From: Methylobacillus sp. | GTDB lineage: Bacteria > Pseudomonadota > Gammaproteobacteria > Burkholderiales > Methylophilaceae | Direction: 5' to 3' | Length of the DNA stretch: 33,398 nt | Assembly (NCBI GenBank): GCA_031285185.1 | Contig: JAITWS010000100.1 | Coordinates: forward strand, 1-33,398 | Part shown: piece after piece, positions 17,926-27,700 of the stretch | Position numbering within the stretch: position 1 is the first letter of the stretch | Layout of the letters: each line of letters opens with the position of its first letter | Notes under the pieces: generated by a model | Told to the model about the DNA's origin: nothing | Databases searched by the model: none | What the model saw: the letters and a program-made list of their open reading frames with translations, nothing else | Program-made: the position numbers and the translations under genes

Positions 17926-18720
17926 CTACTGCCCCTTTAACGCCTCCGCCATAAACGCCAATCCCTTGCGCCATGAATCCGCGTCTGCCGCCGGGTCGTA
18001 GGCCAGCGGCATGTTGAATTCCTTGCCGAGTTTGTCCGCGTCGGGGCTGGTGAAGGAATGTTGCGCGCCCGGATAGGTCACGATTTCCGCAGTCACGCCC
18101 GCGTTCGTCATTTCCTTGCGGAAGGCCGCGACTTGTTCCGCCGGGATGAAGGAATCGGCCTCGCCGGTGTAGGAGGCGACGCGCGCTTTTACCTTGCCGG
18201 GTTCGGCGGGGTTTTTCGTACCCAAGCCGCCGTGAAAACTTTCCACCACTTTGAGCGGCATTCCCGCACGCGCCATGTTCAGCACCATCGTGCCACCCAT
18301 GCAATAGCCGATCGCGCCGATATTGTCCGTGTCCACGGTCGGTTCCTGTTTGAGCAGCGCAAGCGCCGCTTCAAACCGCGCTTTTGCGAGCGCCGCGTTT
18401 TCGGAAACTTCGGTGAAAAATTTCATGGCATCGTCGGGATGATGCGCGACCTTGCCGTCGCCGTACATATCCAGCGCCATCGCCGTGTAGCCCTGCTCCG
18501 CCAACATGCGGGCGCGTTTGCGCGCGTAGTCGTTGAGCCCCCACCACTCGTGCACCACAAGCACGCCGGGACGTTTGCCTTGCGCCGCGTCATCCCACGC
18601 GATATAGCCTTTCAATTGCGTGCCGCTGGATTCATAGCTGACTTCCTTTTCCTGAATCGCGGCGTGGGCGGCGGTCGCGGCGGAAAACAGCAAGGCGGCC
18701 AGCAATAAAATTCTTTTCAT
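17926..18720 (-). CDS. Secreted dienelactone hydrolase family protein
   Basis: This is an alpha/beta-hydrolase of the dienelactone hydrolase (DLH) family, exported by a signal peptide (residues 1-20, cleavage after AHA). The DLH nucleophile motif GYCMGG places the catalytic Cys at 140; Asp189 and His221 (AQHSF) complete the triad. HEWWGL at 57-62 supplies the conserved Glu (E58) that positions the Cys. The length of 264 aa is normal plus the signal. An AAGGAG lies 7 nt upstream of the ATG. True substrate is unknown; periplasmic DLH-like proteins are common and need not act in chloroaromatic degradation. It follows the small-secreted-protein operon after a REP element. Confidence 0.9.
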   Translation of the reverse strand: MKRILLLAALLFSAATAAHAAIQEKEVSYESSGTQLKGYIAWDDAAQGKRPGVLVVHEWWGLNDYARKRARMLAEQGYTAMALDMYGDGKVAHHPDDAMKFFTEVSENAALAKARFEAALALLKQEPTVDTDNIGAIGYCMGGTMVLNMARAGMPLKVVESFHGGLGTKNPAEPGKVKARVASYTGEADSFIPAEQVAAFRKEMTNAGVTAEIVTYPGAQHSFTSPDADKLGKEFNMPLAYDPAADADSWRKGLAFMAEALKGQ

Positions 18721-18763
18721 GGGAGGCTCCTTGGGTCATTGGGTCATTGGGCGAAAAAATCAT

Positions 18764-18810
18764 CGTCATTGCGGACGCAACCGAATTGCTTCGCCACGCT
18801 CGCAATGACG
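18764..18810. repeat. REP-like palindromic element
   Basis: CGTCATTGCG (18764-18773) faces CGCAATGACG (18801-18810), with further partly complementary sequence between them (GAAGCAAT-type core). This form of short interspersed palindrome is common between genes in many proteobacteria. Just before it, GGGTCATTGG occurs as a two-copy direct repeat at about 18733-18750. It separates the secreted-protein operon from the DLH gene. Confidence 0.65.
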
Positions 18811-18827
18811 ACACGGCGGTCAATGTA

Positions 18828-19316
18828 CTACTTTCCGGCCAAACACGCCTGAAAAGCCTGCGCCACCGGCGCCACGCCTTCGAGCGAGACCTTGATCGGC
18901 GCGAAAGCGGGCACGGTGATGGTCAGGGTTTTGCCGCGCTTCATGAAGGTGAGCAACGCGGCCACGTCGTCATTGCTCAATCCTTGAGCTTCTTCGTAAC
19001 GATCGGCTGGCGTGGCGATGTAGTAATTCACTTTTGAAGTCATGTGGAATTGTTGTGCCGCGTCAATTGCAACTGTCGTGGATTCGGAGGGCAGATTGTC
19101 ACGGTCGGGAGGCGCGACGCTGAACGAAAAAACCGGGTCTCCGGCTTCCTTCCAGATTGCAATGCGTTTTCCATCTTCGCTATTCCCGGTGATGTAGCAG
19201 CGGGAAGAAAATTTTCCCGATTCCCAAACGCCGCCCTTGACGCTCTCATCGGCAGGAGCCGCCCATGCGGAAGCGGCGGGAATCAGCAAGGCGATCAGCA
19301 AAACTGTTTTTTTCAT
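18828..19316 (-). CDS. Secreted hypothetical protein, tandem paralogue A
   Basis: The function is unknown. The 162-aa product has a clear signal peptide (residues 1-19, ASAWA|AP). The mature part has a Cys near the start (SSRCYITG), a basic-hydrophobic strand (GKRIAIW), and a C-terminal block GKTLTITVPAFAPIKVSLEGVAPVAQAF followed by ACL. The two Cys could form a disulphide. It is clearly paralogous to the gene just upstream (same order WE[ST]G[KR], then GKTLT, FAPI, LEG, QAF.ACL). GAGGAG lies upstream of the ATG. It is the last gene of the five-gene operon, 10 nt after its paralogue. Confidence 0.8.
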   Translation of the reverse strand: MKKTVLLIALLIPAASAWAAPADESVKGGVWESGKFSSRCYITGNSEDGKRIAIWKEAGDPVFSFSVAPPDRDNLPSESTTVAIDAAQQFHMTSKVNYYIATPADRYEEAQGLSNDDVAALLTFMKRGKTLTITVPAFAPIKVSLEGVAPVAQAFQACLAGK

Positions 19317-19326
19317 GAGTCGCTCC

Positions 19327-19812
19327 TCAATAATTTTCAGGCCAGCCCAGACAGGCGCGGAAGGCTTGCAACACCGGCTCGATGCCTTCGAGCGTCACCA
19401 CGATCGGCGCGAAGCTGGACGAGGTGACGGTCAACGTCTTGCCGTTTTTCATGGCGGCAAGCAAGACGCTTGGCTCGTCGCCATCCAGTCCGTCGGTGGC
19501 CGTGATGCTGAAATCGGCGATCGCCGTCGCGTGTATCGGCTGCTCCGCGTCAACTGCGAGTGTCACGGGTTCAGTGCGATAGCCGCCGCTGCGCTGAACG
19601 GTCAACCCGAAGGAGCCTTTGCTTGCCGCCGCGAGTCGGACGGCTTTTTCGTTGTCCGTCTCTCCTTCCATGAAACAACTGTTCGCGACATTCGGATACC
19701 TGCCCGTTTCCCACGCGCCATTGGCGACGAAATCAACGGGAGCGACAGGTTCCAGACTCCATGCGGAAGCGGCGGGAAGTAGTAATGTCGCCAGCGCCAA
19801 AACTCTTTTCAT
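19327..19812 (-). CDS. Secreted hypothetical protein, tandem paralogue B
   Basis: The function is unknown. The ATG at 19812 gives 161 aa with a signal peptide (MKRVLALATLLLPAASAWS) and an AAAGGAG 8 nt upstream; a longer reading to 19854 would overlap the previous gene and lacks a ribosome binding site. It resembles paralogue A throughout: GAWETGRY, a Cys near mature residue 40 (NSCFMEG), and the C-terminal GKTLTVTSSSFAPIVVTLEG then QAFRACL. The pair most likely arose by tandem duplication. The first and last Cys are conserved in both. Confidence 0.8.
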   Translation of the reverse strand: MKRVLALATLLLPAASAWSLEPVAPVDFVANGAWETGRYPNVANSCFMEGETDNEKAVRLAAASKGSFGLTVQRSGGYRTEPVTLAVDAEQPIHATAIADFSITATDGLDGDEPSVLLAAMKNGKTLTVTSSSFAPIVVTLEGIEPVLQAFRACLGWPENY

Positions 19813-19844
19813 CAGAGTTTCTCCTTTACTTGTTAAGAAGCGTC

Positions 19845-20420
19845 TTACAAACACGGATTCATCACCGGCTCGCGCGGAATGGCGAGCAGATGCTTCACAT
19901 TTGCCCTGACCTTATCCGGCGATGTGCTGCGGATTGTGTCTATTGTGAGGTCGGGTTGGCTGCAATATTTTTCGATTTGCTCCGGGCTGGTATCCCCCAT
20001 CATGCGGCTTTTGAGCTTGTCCAAATCCGCCTGCGTCGGGTGCTCGGACGAGTTTGCAATGATGAATTGATCAATATCAACAATGGCCTGATCTATCGCA
20101 TCGTCCGTCGGAGTGCGCGGCTTTTTGCACACCGTCGTTGCGATCTGGGCACTCATATAGAGCGCCCACGAACAAAGCACCGCGCTATGTCCGCTTCTGT
20201 CTATTTTGACCGTATTGCCGGATTCATCCGTTCTCGTCTCGATCAGCGGGCGGTTCTCATCCGCCTCCGGTTCGTCCTCCGGTTGCCAAGGAGGATCGCG
20301 CATAAGAATCAGCGGTTGCCCCTCAGCTGCCGCCGGTTTTTCCTGCCCCAGCGCCGGGGCGCTTGCGGCGATCAGGCCGATCATACCGATCAGCAAAAAT
20401 TTTCTCATTTGATTACGCAT
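19845..20420 (-). CDS. Secreted hypothetical protein
   Basis: I do not recognise a family. The product is 191 aa with a signal peptide (about residues 1-25, ending APALG|Q). The next segment is Pro/Glu-rich (about 27-65), followed by a compact part with three Cys (LCSWALYMSAQIATTVCKKP and EKYCSQPDL) and a helical C-terminus. It contains a GHSAVLC motif around residue 77-83 that resembles a short active-site-like pattern, but I draw no conclusion. AAGGA precedes the ATG at 20420. It lies 12 nt after the DUF3298-like gene and 32 nt before paralogue B. Confidence 0.75.
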   Translation of the reverse strand: MRNQMRKFLLIGMIGLIAASAPALGQEKPAAAEGQPLILMRDPPWQPEDEPEADENRPLIETRTDESGNTVKIDRSGHSAVLCSWALYMSAQIATTVCKKPRTPTDDAIDQAIVDIDQFIIANSSEHPTQADLDKLKSRMMGDTSPEQIEKYCSQPDLTIDTIRSTSPDKVRANVKHLLAIPREPVMNPCL

Positions 20421-20432
20421 GATTCGATTCCT

Positions 20433-21155
20433 TCAAGGTTTCGCGGCAAAACTGGCGCGGTATTCCGGGCGCACGGCGGCCAGCACATCGGGCGTGACCG
20501 GCAATGTCACTTCAAACTCGCCTGCGACATAAGGGCCGGCCACATTGGTTGCCAGCAGAAAACCGATGCGTGTAAAGTGGGCGTGGTCGCTGCTGCCCAG
20601 TATCATCACCACGCCCGATTTCGGATCAACCGGATTGGGGCAGCCGTAGTATCCCTCGGTACTGCCGTTTTTTTCCCGGTATTGCCGCTCAAGTTCGGCG
20701 CAGAAAAGTTTGTTGACCACGTTCAACAATGCCTTCGGCGAAGTGAAAAGATCAAGCGCCTCAACTTCGCGGTTTTCCGTTTTGTCCCACAGCAAACCTT
20801 TCGTCCAGCCACCGCCATGCGCGCCGCCAACATATGCCCAATACGCTCCGGTCAGACTGAGCCAGCCCGGTAACTCGGTCACAACTTCCCATATGACAGA
20901 GCTTTCAAATTTACCGTGATCCTTGTCCGCATCTGCCGCCGTGGCAATCTCCTTCTGCTCGCTGACCGCATCCTCGTCCAGCCATTTCTTAAGCGCGGGG
21001 ATGCGCCCGGCAGCCGCCGGATAGCTGTAGTAAAACGTATAGCCCGGCGTTTCAACCGAGATCTCGCGCCCCGGCTCGGCAATCGGCGCGGCGCTCGCCT
21101 GCGCTGACAGGAGCGCCGCAGCTAATGCCGCAGTGACAACCAATGATTTTTTCAT
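20433..21155 (-). CDS. Periplasmic RsiV-like (DUF3298) protein
   Basis: This looks like a secreted DUF3298/DUF4163-type protein. The ATG at 21155 (AAGGA 8 nt upstream) gives 240 aa with signal peptide 1-22. The family hallmark GGAHGG at 110-115 is followed by the expected K-G-L-x(n)-LDLF pattern, and the end YVAGEFEVTLP fits the family. In Bacillus RsiV this domain binds lysozyme and triggers a stress response; here there is no anti-sigma or transmembrane part. A role in sensing or neutralising muramidases is therefore possible but not shown. It is the second gene of the operon. Confidence 0.75.
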   Translation of the reverse strand: MKKSLVVTAALAAALLSAQASAAPIAEPGREISVETPGYTFYYSYPAAAGRIPALKKWLDEDAVSEQKEIATAADADKDHGKFESSVIWEVVTELPGWLSLTGAYWAYVGGAHGGGWTKGLLWDKTENREVEALDLFTSPKALLNVVNKLFCAELERQYREKNGSTEGYYGCPNPVDPKSGVVMILGSSDHAHFTRIGFLLATNVAGPYVAGEFEVTLPVTPDVLAAVRPEYRASFAAKP

Positions 21156-21183
21156 GAGAATTTCCTTTTCGTCTTTCCGACAC

Positions 21184-21603
21184 TCAAACCGATTCGTCAT
21201 CCATCTCCACCAACTGCCAGCACGAATCCGTCCGTTTGAATTTGTAATAGATCAGCACACCGTTGTCGGCACCGCGATAGCGGATGTGATCACCCATTTC
21301 GGTGTTGTGTTCAATGCTGATTTCCCGCCCCGTTTTTTGCGCGTCTTTGCGGGATTCGATCAATGGGAAACTGGCTTTTTTCTTGCTGACCTGTTTGCTT
21401 TTCCAAGTGGGCTTAGGCTCGGCGGCGGGGTCGTCCACCCAGGTGACTTTCAGTGGCCATTGCGTGAATTTTTTCTGCACATCCACGCTGCTCACGAATT
21501 TTTCCGCGAACCCCTGAAAATCATTCGCGGGGCAAGCGGGCGCGGCATAGGCTTGATTGGCCAGCAATGCGCCGCCGAGTAAAAAAAGGCTGAGTTGTTT
21601 CAT
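21184..21603 (-). CDS. Secreted hypothetical protein, first gene of the small-secreted-protein operon
   Basis: The function is unknown. The product is 139 aa with a signal peptide (about 1-20, NQAYA|AP). The mature part begins ACPANDFQGFAEKFVSS and contains FPLIESRKD, then ends VLIYYKFKRTDSCWQLVEMDDESV; this layout is loosely like small NTF2-like or DUF4348-type periplasmic proteins, but that is a weak impression. Two Cys near both ends may pair. GGAG is 8 nt before the ATG. It leads a run of five genes with gaps of 28, 12, 32 and 10 nt, all with signal peptides. Confidence 0.75.
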   Translation of the reverse strand: MKQLSLFLLGGALLANQAYAAPACPANDFQGFAEKFVSSVDVQKKFTQWPLKVTWVDDPAAEPKPTWKSKQVSKKKASFPLIESRKDAQKTGREISIEHNTEMGDHIRYRGADNGVLIYYKFKRTDSCWQLVEMDDESV

Positions 21604-21696
21604 GTGAAGTTCTCCAGTTGGTTGGGTTAAGTTTTTAGTGATTGATCGTCAATCTCCACTTGAGTGTCTTGATGTGGGATTAAGTTCATAACGACA

Positions 21697-21725
21697 AGAT
21701 TAGTTATATCGTTTTATCATGTCAA
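21697..21725 (-). promoter_or_regulatory. Candidate sigma-70 promoter of the small-secreted-protein operon
   Basis: On the minus strand: a perfect -35 TTGACA (21720-21725), a 17-bp spacer and a weak -10 TAATCT (21697-21702). Start near 21690 would give a leader of about 87 nt before the ATG at 21603. The surrounding 21604-21792 is AT-richer than the neighbouring genes and holds no coding sequence. Confidence 0.45.
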
Positions 21726-21734
21726 CCCTTTTTC

Positions 21735-21766
21735 AAAAAATAAGGGCGAGTTTGAAACTCGCCCTT
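21735..21766 (-). terminator. Terminator of the large adhesin gene, resembling half of the 71-bp palindromic element
   Basis: A perfect 25-nt palindrome AAGGGCGAGTTTGAAACTCGCCCTT (21742-21766) is followed on the minus strand by ATTTTTTG. It begins 26 nt past the adhesin stop. Its core GGGCGAGTTTGAAACTCGCCC differs from the arm of the 71-bp elements (GGGCGGGTTTGAAACCCGCCC) by a single compensatory base pair. Confidence 0.75.
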
Positions 21767-21792
21767 CACTTTGCCGCTGTTTTTTCTACGGC

Positions 21793-24700
21793 TTATCTTA
21801 CTCGCACCCTCGTCTCCTCGCGGATCACATACTTCACCTCAACCCGACGATTCAGCGCCCTGCCCGATGCTGTCTCATTGCTTGCAACCGGGTTGGCATC
21901 CGCCATGCCTGCGGCAGTGATGCGATTCGACGGAATGCCGCGTTCGATCAGCCAATCCTTCACCGCCGCAGCGCGGCGTTCGGATAGATTTTTGTTCACT
22001 GCGTAGCTGCCGGTGCTGTCGGTGAAGCCTTGCACTTCCAGCGCAATCTCGGGATGATCCTGCGCGGCTTGCAATACCGCGAACAGGCGATCATTCGCGC
22101 CCGGCAGCAGTTTGGCGGAACCCGAAGCGAAACTGGCACCGTCAATGCGAACCGGCTTTTCGCTCTGAATCGTCTTCCATTCCGGCTCTGGCGCGGGTGT
22201 CGCAACGGGCGGCGAAACCGGCACGGGCGTTTCTTCTACCACGCTTTTTTGCGGTTCGCACGCCTCAATCGCGTATTGGCCATCCGTACTCGGCCTGCCG
22301 GTCGCGGCGACATCCGGTTTCTTGTTCGTCAACCAACCATGCGCCTTGACGCTGTACGGCTGCTCGCCTGCGCCGGTTTCCTGATAGAAATACTCGTGCG
22401 TATCCGGGTTGAACGAAAGATCGGCATGTATCTTCGCGGTGACATCATCCGCCGCAAAATGCTTCACTCCGCCGCCACTGTCTTTCAACGGCAAACGACG
22501 CTCGATCAAACCTTCGTGCGTGTGCAGCCGCACAAACGCCTCGGTGCCTTCGGCGTTGATCTCAACGTAATCCAGCATGGCATTGCACCACAGTGCATAA
22601 GGCCCGGCGTCGAGCGTCAGCGGTTGCGGCACAGCCAGCATCCACGGTTCGCCCGAATCATAGGCCATCCAACCAATCAGCCCGGCCACAAGCACGCCGC
22701 CCGCCGCGATACCCGCGCCGTCACCTCCACCGCCGCCATCGCCATCGCCACCGCCGTTGCCGCCGCCAGCCGGTGCCGGTGGTGGTGACGGTGGCGTTGC
22801 CACTGTCGTAATCGTGCCCTGGCCGGATGCGGTACCCGGCAACAGATAGTTCGAGGCCTTGAACCCGTTCGCGCCCGAAATATCGCCGCTGCCCAAGCCT
22901 GCGGTCACCGTCGTGGCGCTGGCCGGGTCGGCGCTGTTATAGGCGCCCAGGGTTTGGCTGATTGAAGCCGTTTCAGAACCCGCCAGTCCTGTGATCTGGT
23001 AATTCGACGGGATCAAGGTCGCCGTGGTCGTTCCGTCATAGGCTTTGGTGGGGTTGCCGACGATCGTGATGGTCAACAGCGCCGGGGTGATGGTCAGTGT
23101 GCCGTTGGTGTACGTGATCGTGTAGTTGCCTGCTCCGCTGCTGATGGTCGCGCCCGACAGATTATCGTTATAGGTGGCAGCGTTTGTGCCGCTACCCGAA
23201 CCCGTCACACCCGTCACAGTATCCCCGCCCTGCAAGCCCGTCACAGTGTAGGTATTGGTTTGCGCAAGCGCGTTGTAAGTCTTGCTGACTGTAGCGCCCG
23301 TGATCGTCAGCGTCGCCGGAGTGACCGTCAGCAAACCACTATTGACGAATGTGAAGGTATAGCCCGACGAGTTCGACAGCGTGCCCAAACTGGCGGTGAT
23401 CGCGTAAGGGCTGTCCGCCACCGTGGCGCTGACCACCGTGCCAGCGGAGGTGATGACGGGCGCGCCGCTCACGGTGACGGAACTGTCGCCCAGAAAAGCG
23501 CCCGCAACGCCGCTCGCGCCGCCGGTGATCGTGTAGTCGTTGGCGATGCCGTTGGTGGTCGTAGTCTGGCCGTAGGTCTTGGTGTCGTTGATGGTGGTGA
23601 CCGTGATCGTCACCGGGTCGTTGAACACGTAGCGGTTGCCGGTCGCGGCCAGCGGCACGGCGGTAGGCCAGGTGGTATTCCAGACTGCTGTGTTGCCGCT
23701 GTTGAGATAGGTGCTTGGAGCACCGGGGCCGAAGGTATCAACGCTGGGACTCTTGGAATAAACCAGCCAGCGCCCCGTGCCAGCCGTAACGGCATCGGAA
23801 CCCTGAAGGTTGATGAAGGATTTCAATGTCGCCAGCGTCACGTCATGCCCGGCCGTTGCCGTCGCGCCCGAGGCGATGGTCAGATCGCCCACTGTGGCGG
23901 CGACGATCAAATCATTGCTCACATCCGCGCCGATGGGCGTGTCTATCGTGAAGCCCGTGGCATCGGAAGCATCAATGCGCTGATTGGCCAGATCGGCGGC
24001 CAACGTGGGGATGTTCGCATCCGTGCCGACCGCTTGGGCAAAGCTGGTGTTCAACGCGGTGAGCGTGGTCAGCCGGGTGTATTCCCGCTGCCATGTTCCC
24101 CACAGATCGAGGCCGGAGGCAGCCACGCTGTCGCCCGATGCCGCCGTGGCGGCGCTGGCTTCGGTGTAGCTGGTCGCGGCCACCGCACCGGCGGCGAGAT
24201 TCTCCGCCGACCTCGCCGTGCCGTTGGTGGTGTTGATGTAGGTAATCAAACCCTGATCCGCCGTCAGCGTTCCGGCTGGCACGAAGAGGTAGTAATAGCC
24301 GTTCTTGCCCGTGGTGGCCTGACTCACCAGATTGCCGTTCGCGTCCAGACTGACCGTGACCGCGCCGTTCACGTTCGAGGCGTCGGGCGTCGTGCCCGCA
24401 TCCTTGTAGGCAAAGCCCGAAATGGCCTGCACGCCGTTGGGGAAAAAGGCGTTCAGATAGGGATACAGCCCGCCATTGCCGCCGCTGAAAGCCGTGCCAC
24501 TGAAAGCAGTCGCCAGCGGGAAGGCGTTTTGCAGGGCGGACGTGGTTTGACCGGGTGTCAAACCGCTCGCGTTGTTGATGGCACCGATGCTGAAAAACGT
24601 CCCCACGGCATTGGTCTGCCCCGTGGTCTGTGTATCGAAATAGGCATTGGTGCTAATGTTGCCCGCATAGCCGATCAGACCGCCGACGAAGTTACCCGTG

Positions 24701-27700
24701 CCGCTGACCGCGCCAGTCGCATAGACATTGGTTGTTGTAACCGTTGTAAAGTTGATCTGCGTTCCATTCTCTTGCACTCCGACCAGACCGCCAATAGCGC
24801 AACCGCTGCCAGTGGTGCATCGCACCGCACCCGTTGCATAGACATCGGACATGCTGCCCCATTGCGTCCCCATCAGCCCGCCGACATTGCCCGACCCGCT
24901 CACCGGACCAGTCGCGTAGGCGTTCGACAGCATCGAATCCGCTTTCCCATACCCTTGGTAATAGCCTATCAACCCGCCCACGCTGTTCTGGCTGGCGGGG
25001 AAGCTGCCGACGCCGCCGATGCCGGTGCTGAGGTTGCTGACCGCGCCGGTCGCGTAAACATTGGAGATCGGGGCGCGATAGGCAGCATCCGTCTTGCCGA
25101 TCAGGCCGCCGGTGTAGTTGTGGCCGGTACTGGTTACGTCGCCTGTCGCATAAGCGTTGGTCAGCGAGCCAGCCTGAACGCCGATCAAGCCGCCGACATA
25201 AGTCGGGAAGTTGGTAGCCACTGCGGCATTATTGACCAGGTTGCTCACATTGCCCGTGGCATGGACATCGCTGACACGAAGCACATCGTAGAATGCAATC
25301 GGATTAAAACTATTCACCGTCGTACTGATGGACTGATAGCCGATCAGACCGCCGATGCGAGCATCGTTGCTGTTCGTGCTGTCATTGTTGAGAACATTCA
25401 CATTACCGGTCGCGTAGGCATTGGTCAGGATTATTTGAGGAAGCAGGTTCGCCAGAACCACTTTCTGCCACCCAATCAATCCGCCTCCGTAGGCCGTAAT
25501 GGCCTGCACGGTCACATCGCCGGTTGCATAAACATTGCTGATCGTGCTGACGGTCAAGGCCGAGTTGTTATCTTGCTCCCCGACCAAGCCACCCGCGACA
25601 TGCCCGAATACATCGCCCGTCGCATAGGCGTTGAGAATCGAGCCATTGGTCAGAAAGCCGACCAAACCGCCCGTCCAGCCGCCGCTGTACACAGGCGTAG
25701 TCGCATAAGCATTGGTAATGAGGCCGCCCGTTTGATTCCCGACCAGCGCGCCCACATGGGAGGTGCTGGTGCTGGCTTGGCTGTAGTCGTTGACCGTAAC
25801 CCCACCGCCGATCAAACCGATGTCGCGGATGGTTCCCGTGCTGTTGCCAAAGAGCCCCACATTGACATTGGCTGTGCTCACATTGATCGTGAGATTCGAA
25901 ATCGTGTTGCCCAATCCCTCGAAGGTTCCCCCGAACGTCCCGACCACCGCAGTTGTATAAGCCAACCCGCCATCCGTGCCGCCGGGCGTGGCGTCGAGGC
26001 TCTTTGCCAGCGCATAGTTGTTGCCGACGGCGGCGGCCATCGCCGCCAATTGGGGCATCGAATAGATCAGGTTGTAATTAGCCCCGTTGACGTTCAGCGT
26101 ATTGCCGCTGGCTGTGGAGCCGTTCGGATAACTGATCGAACCGGCAAAGCCCGTGCTCACGCCATTCAGATTCAAGCCGAAATCCAGCACGCCGCTGGTG
26201 ATGCCATCGGTATTGTCATTGGTCTTGATGACCACCCCGCCGCCATTGCCCTGCACCGTGATCGGCGCGTAGATGTTGACGCTGTGATAAGCGTCAAGGG
26301 TGAGCGTGGTCGCGGCGTTCCAACTGATGCCGGTGTTGATGGTGATGTCGCCCTGATCGGTGTCGCCCACGCCCGAAGAGGCCAGTGTTACGGGCGTGGT
26401 GGCCAAAGCGCCGGTCGAGATGACAACATTGACCAGGCCGAGCGCATTTTGAATGCTGACGACATTGCTGCTGTCAACGATAAAGTCGGCAGGGTCTATC
26501 AACCATGTGCCCGCTTTGCCGTTCTTGCCCAAAGCGTTGATGCTGATGCCGTTGAAGTTGACGGTGTTGCCGGAAGTTTCAATAAACCCGCCGTTGTTTT
26601 CGCCGGAAGCATTGAGCGTGGCTTTGCTCGCGTCGAGAGTGCCGTCCATGGCTTTGAGGATGATGGTTCCACCGTCCTGCGTAGGGGCGGGTTTTAAACC
26701 CGCCCATGTTGTTTCATCATCCGCAAGGGCGGGTTTGAAACCCGCCCCTACAACATCGTCGGAAACATCAATGATGCCGGAAACGACCATGTTGCCGTTC
26801 TTCGCATCCGCATTGACACTGCCCGCCTGAATGACACCTTCGAGATTGACGATGGTGTTGAGCACAGTGTTTGCGCCTTGCGCGGTAATCAAAACTTCGC
26901 CATTCGCGCCCGCGTTGATGTTGCCGGTGTTTTCAATGAGTGCGTTGGCGGAGCCTTTTGTGAGTTCCACCGAAATACCTTGGCCGTTGTTCAGCGAAAC
27001 TGTGGCGCTGTCGCCTGCGGCGAGGATAACTTTGCTGGCGTTGATGTCGCCGGTGTTGCGAACCTGATCGCCCACCAGCGTCACATAACCGTGCGCTGTA
27101 ATCGAACCATCATTGATGATTCCGGCATTGATGCCGGTGGAGGTCAGATCAAACGTGTTGCTGCCCGACATGAACTGGTTCACGTCTATGTTCTTGGTGG
27201 TGACGAGCAAGGAGTTGACGTTGATTGTTGCGCCGCTTCCGAACAAAACACCATTCGCGTTTTGTATCCAGACTTGTCCATTGGCGAGCAATGAGCCTTG
27301 AATGTTGGAGGGGACGCCGCCAACCACGCGGTTCAAAGTAATCGAGGTGCTGCCGGGTTGGTTGAACTGGACGGTGTAGCCGGAGCCGATGTTGAAAGTT
27401 TGCCAGTTGATCGCGGCGCGATTGGTGGACTGGTCAATGGTCATCGTGTTGCCGGTTTGGCCGATGCTGGCGGAGCCGCCAACAACATTGCCGCCGGTGG
27501 GAAGGTCAGCGGCGTAGGCCATTGGAGAGGCGAATAACAAGGCCATCAGCGTATGGGCGGGTTTCAAACCCGCCCATATCCCGCGAATATCCGCACGAGC
27601 AGGTTTGAAACCTGCCCCTACATCAAACGCATGAGAGCTAAAGAAACCTCCATGAGTTACGGAGTTTAATTGCGGGGGGGGGGGGGGGCGTTTTATAACC

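Noticed and set aside
17926..18720. Chloroaromatic (clc/tfd) degradation gene
   Set aside because: Signal peptide, isolated context and lack of catechol dioxygenase or cycloisomerase neighbours argue for a general secreted DLH-fold hydrolase.
24640..25760. CRISPR array suspected from the repeated blocks
   Set aside because: Repeats are degenerate, irregularly spaced and coding (GLUG motifs); there are no cas genes.
23260..26697. A 1145-codon open frame on the + strand, opposite the adhesin gene
   Set aside because: It is an antisense shadow. The product is Arg/Gly/Ala-rich without any domain, while the minus strand has clear TPS, GLUG and YDG repeats.
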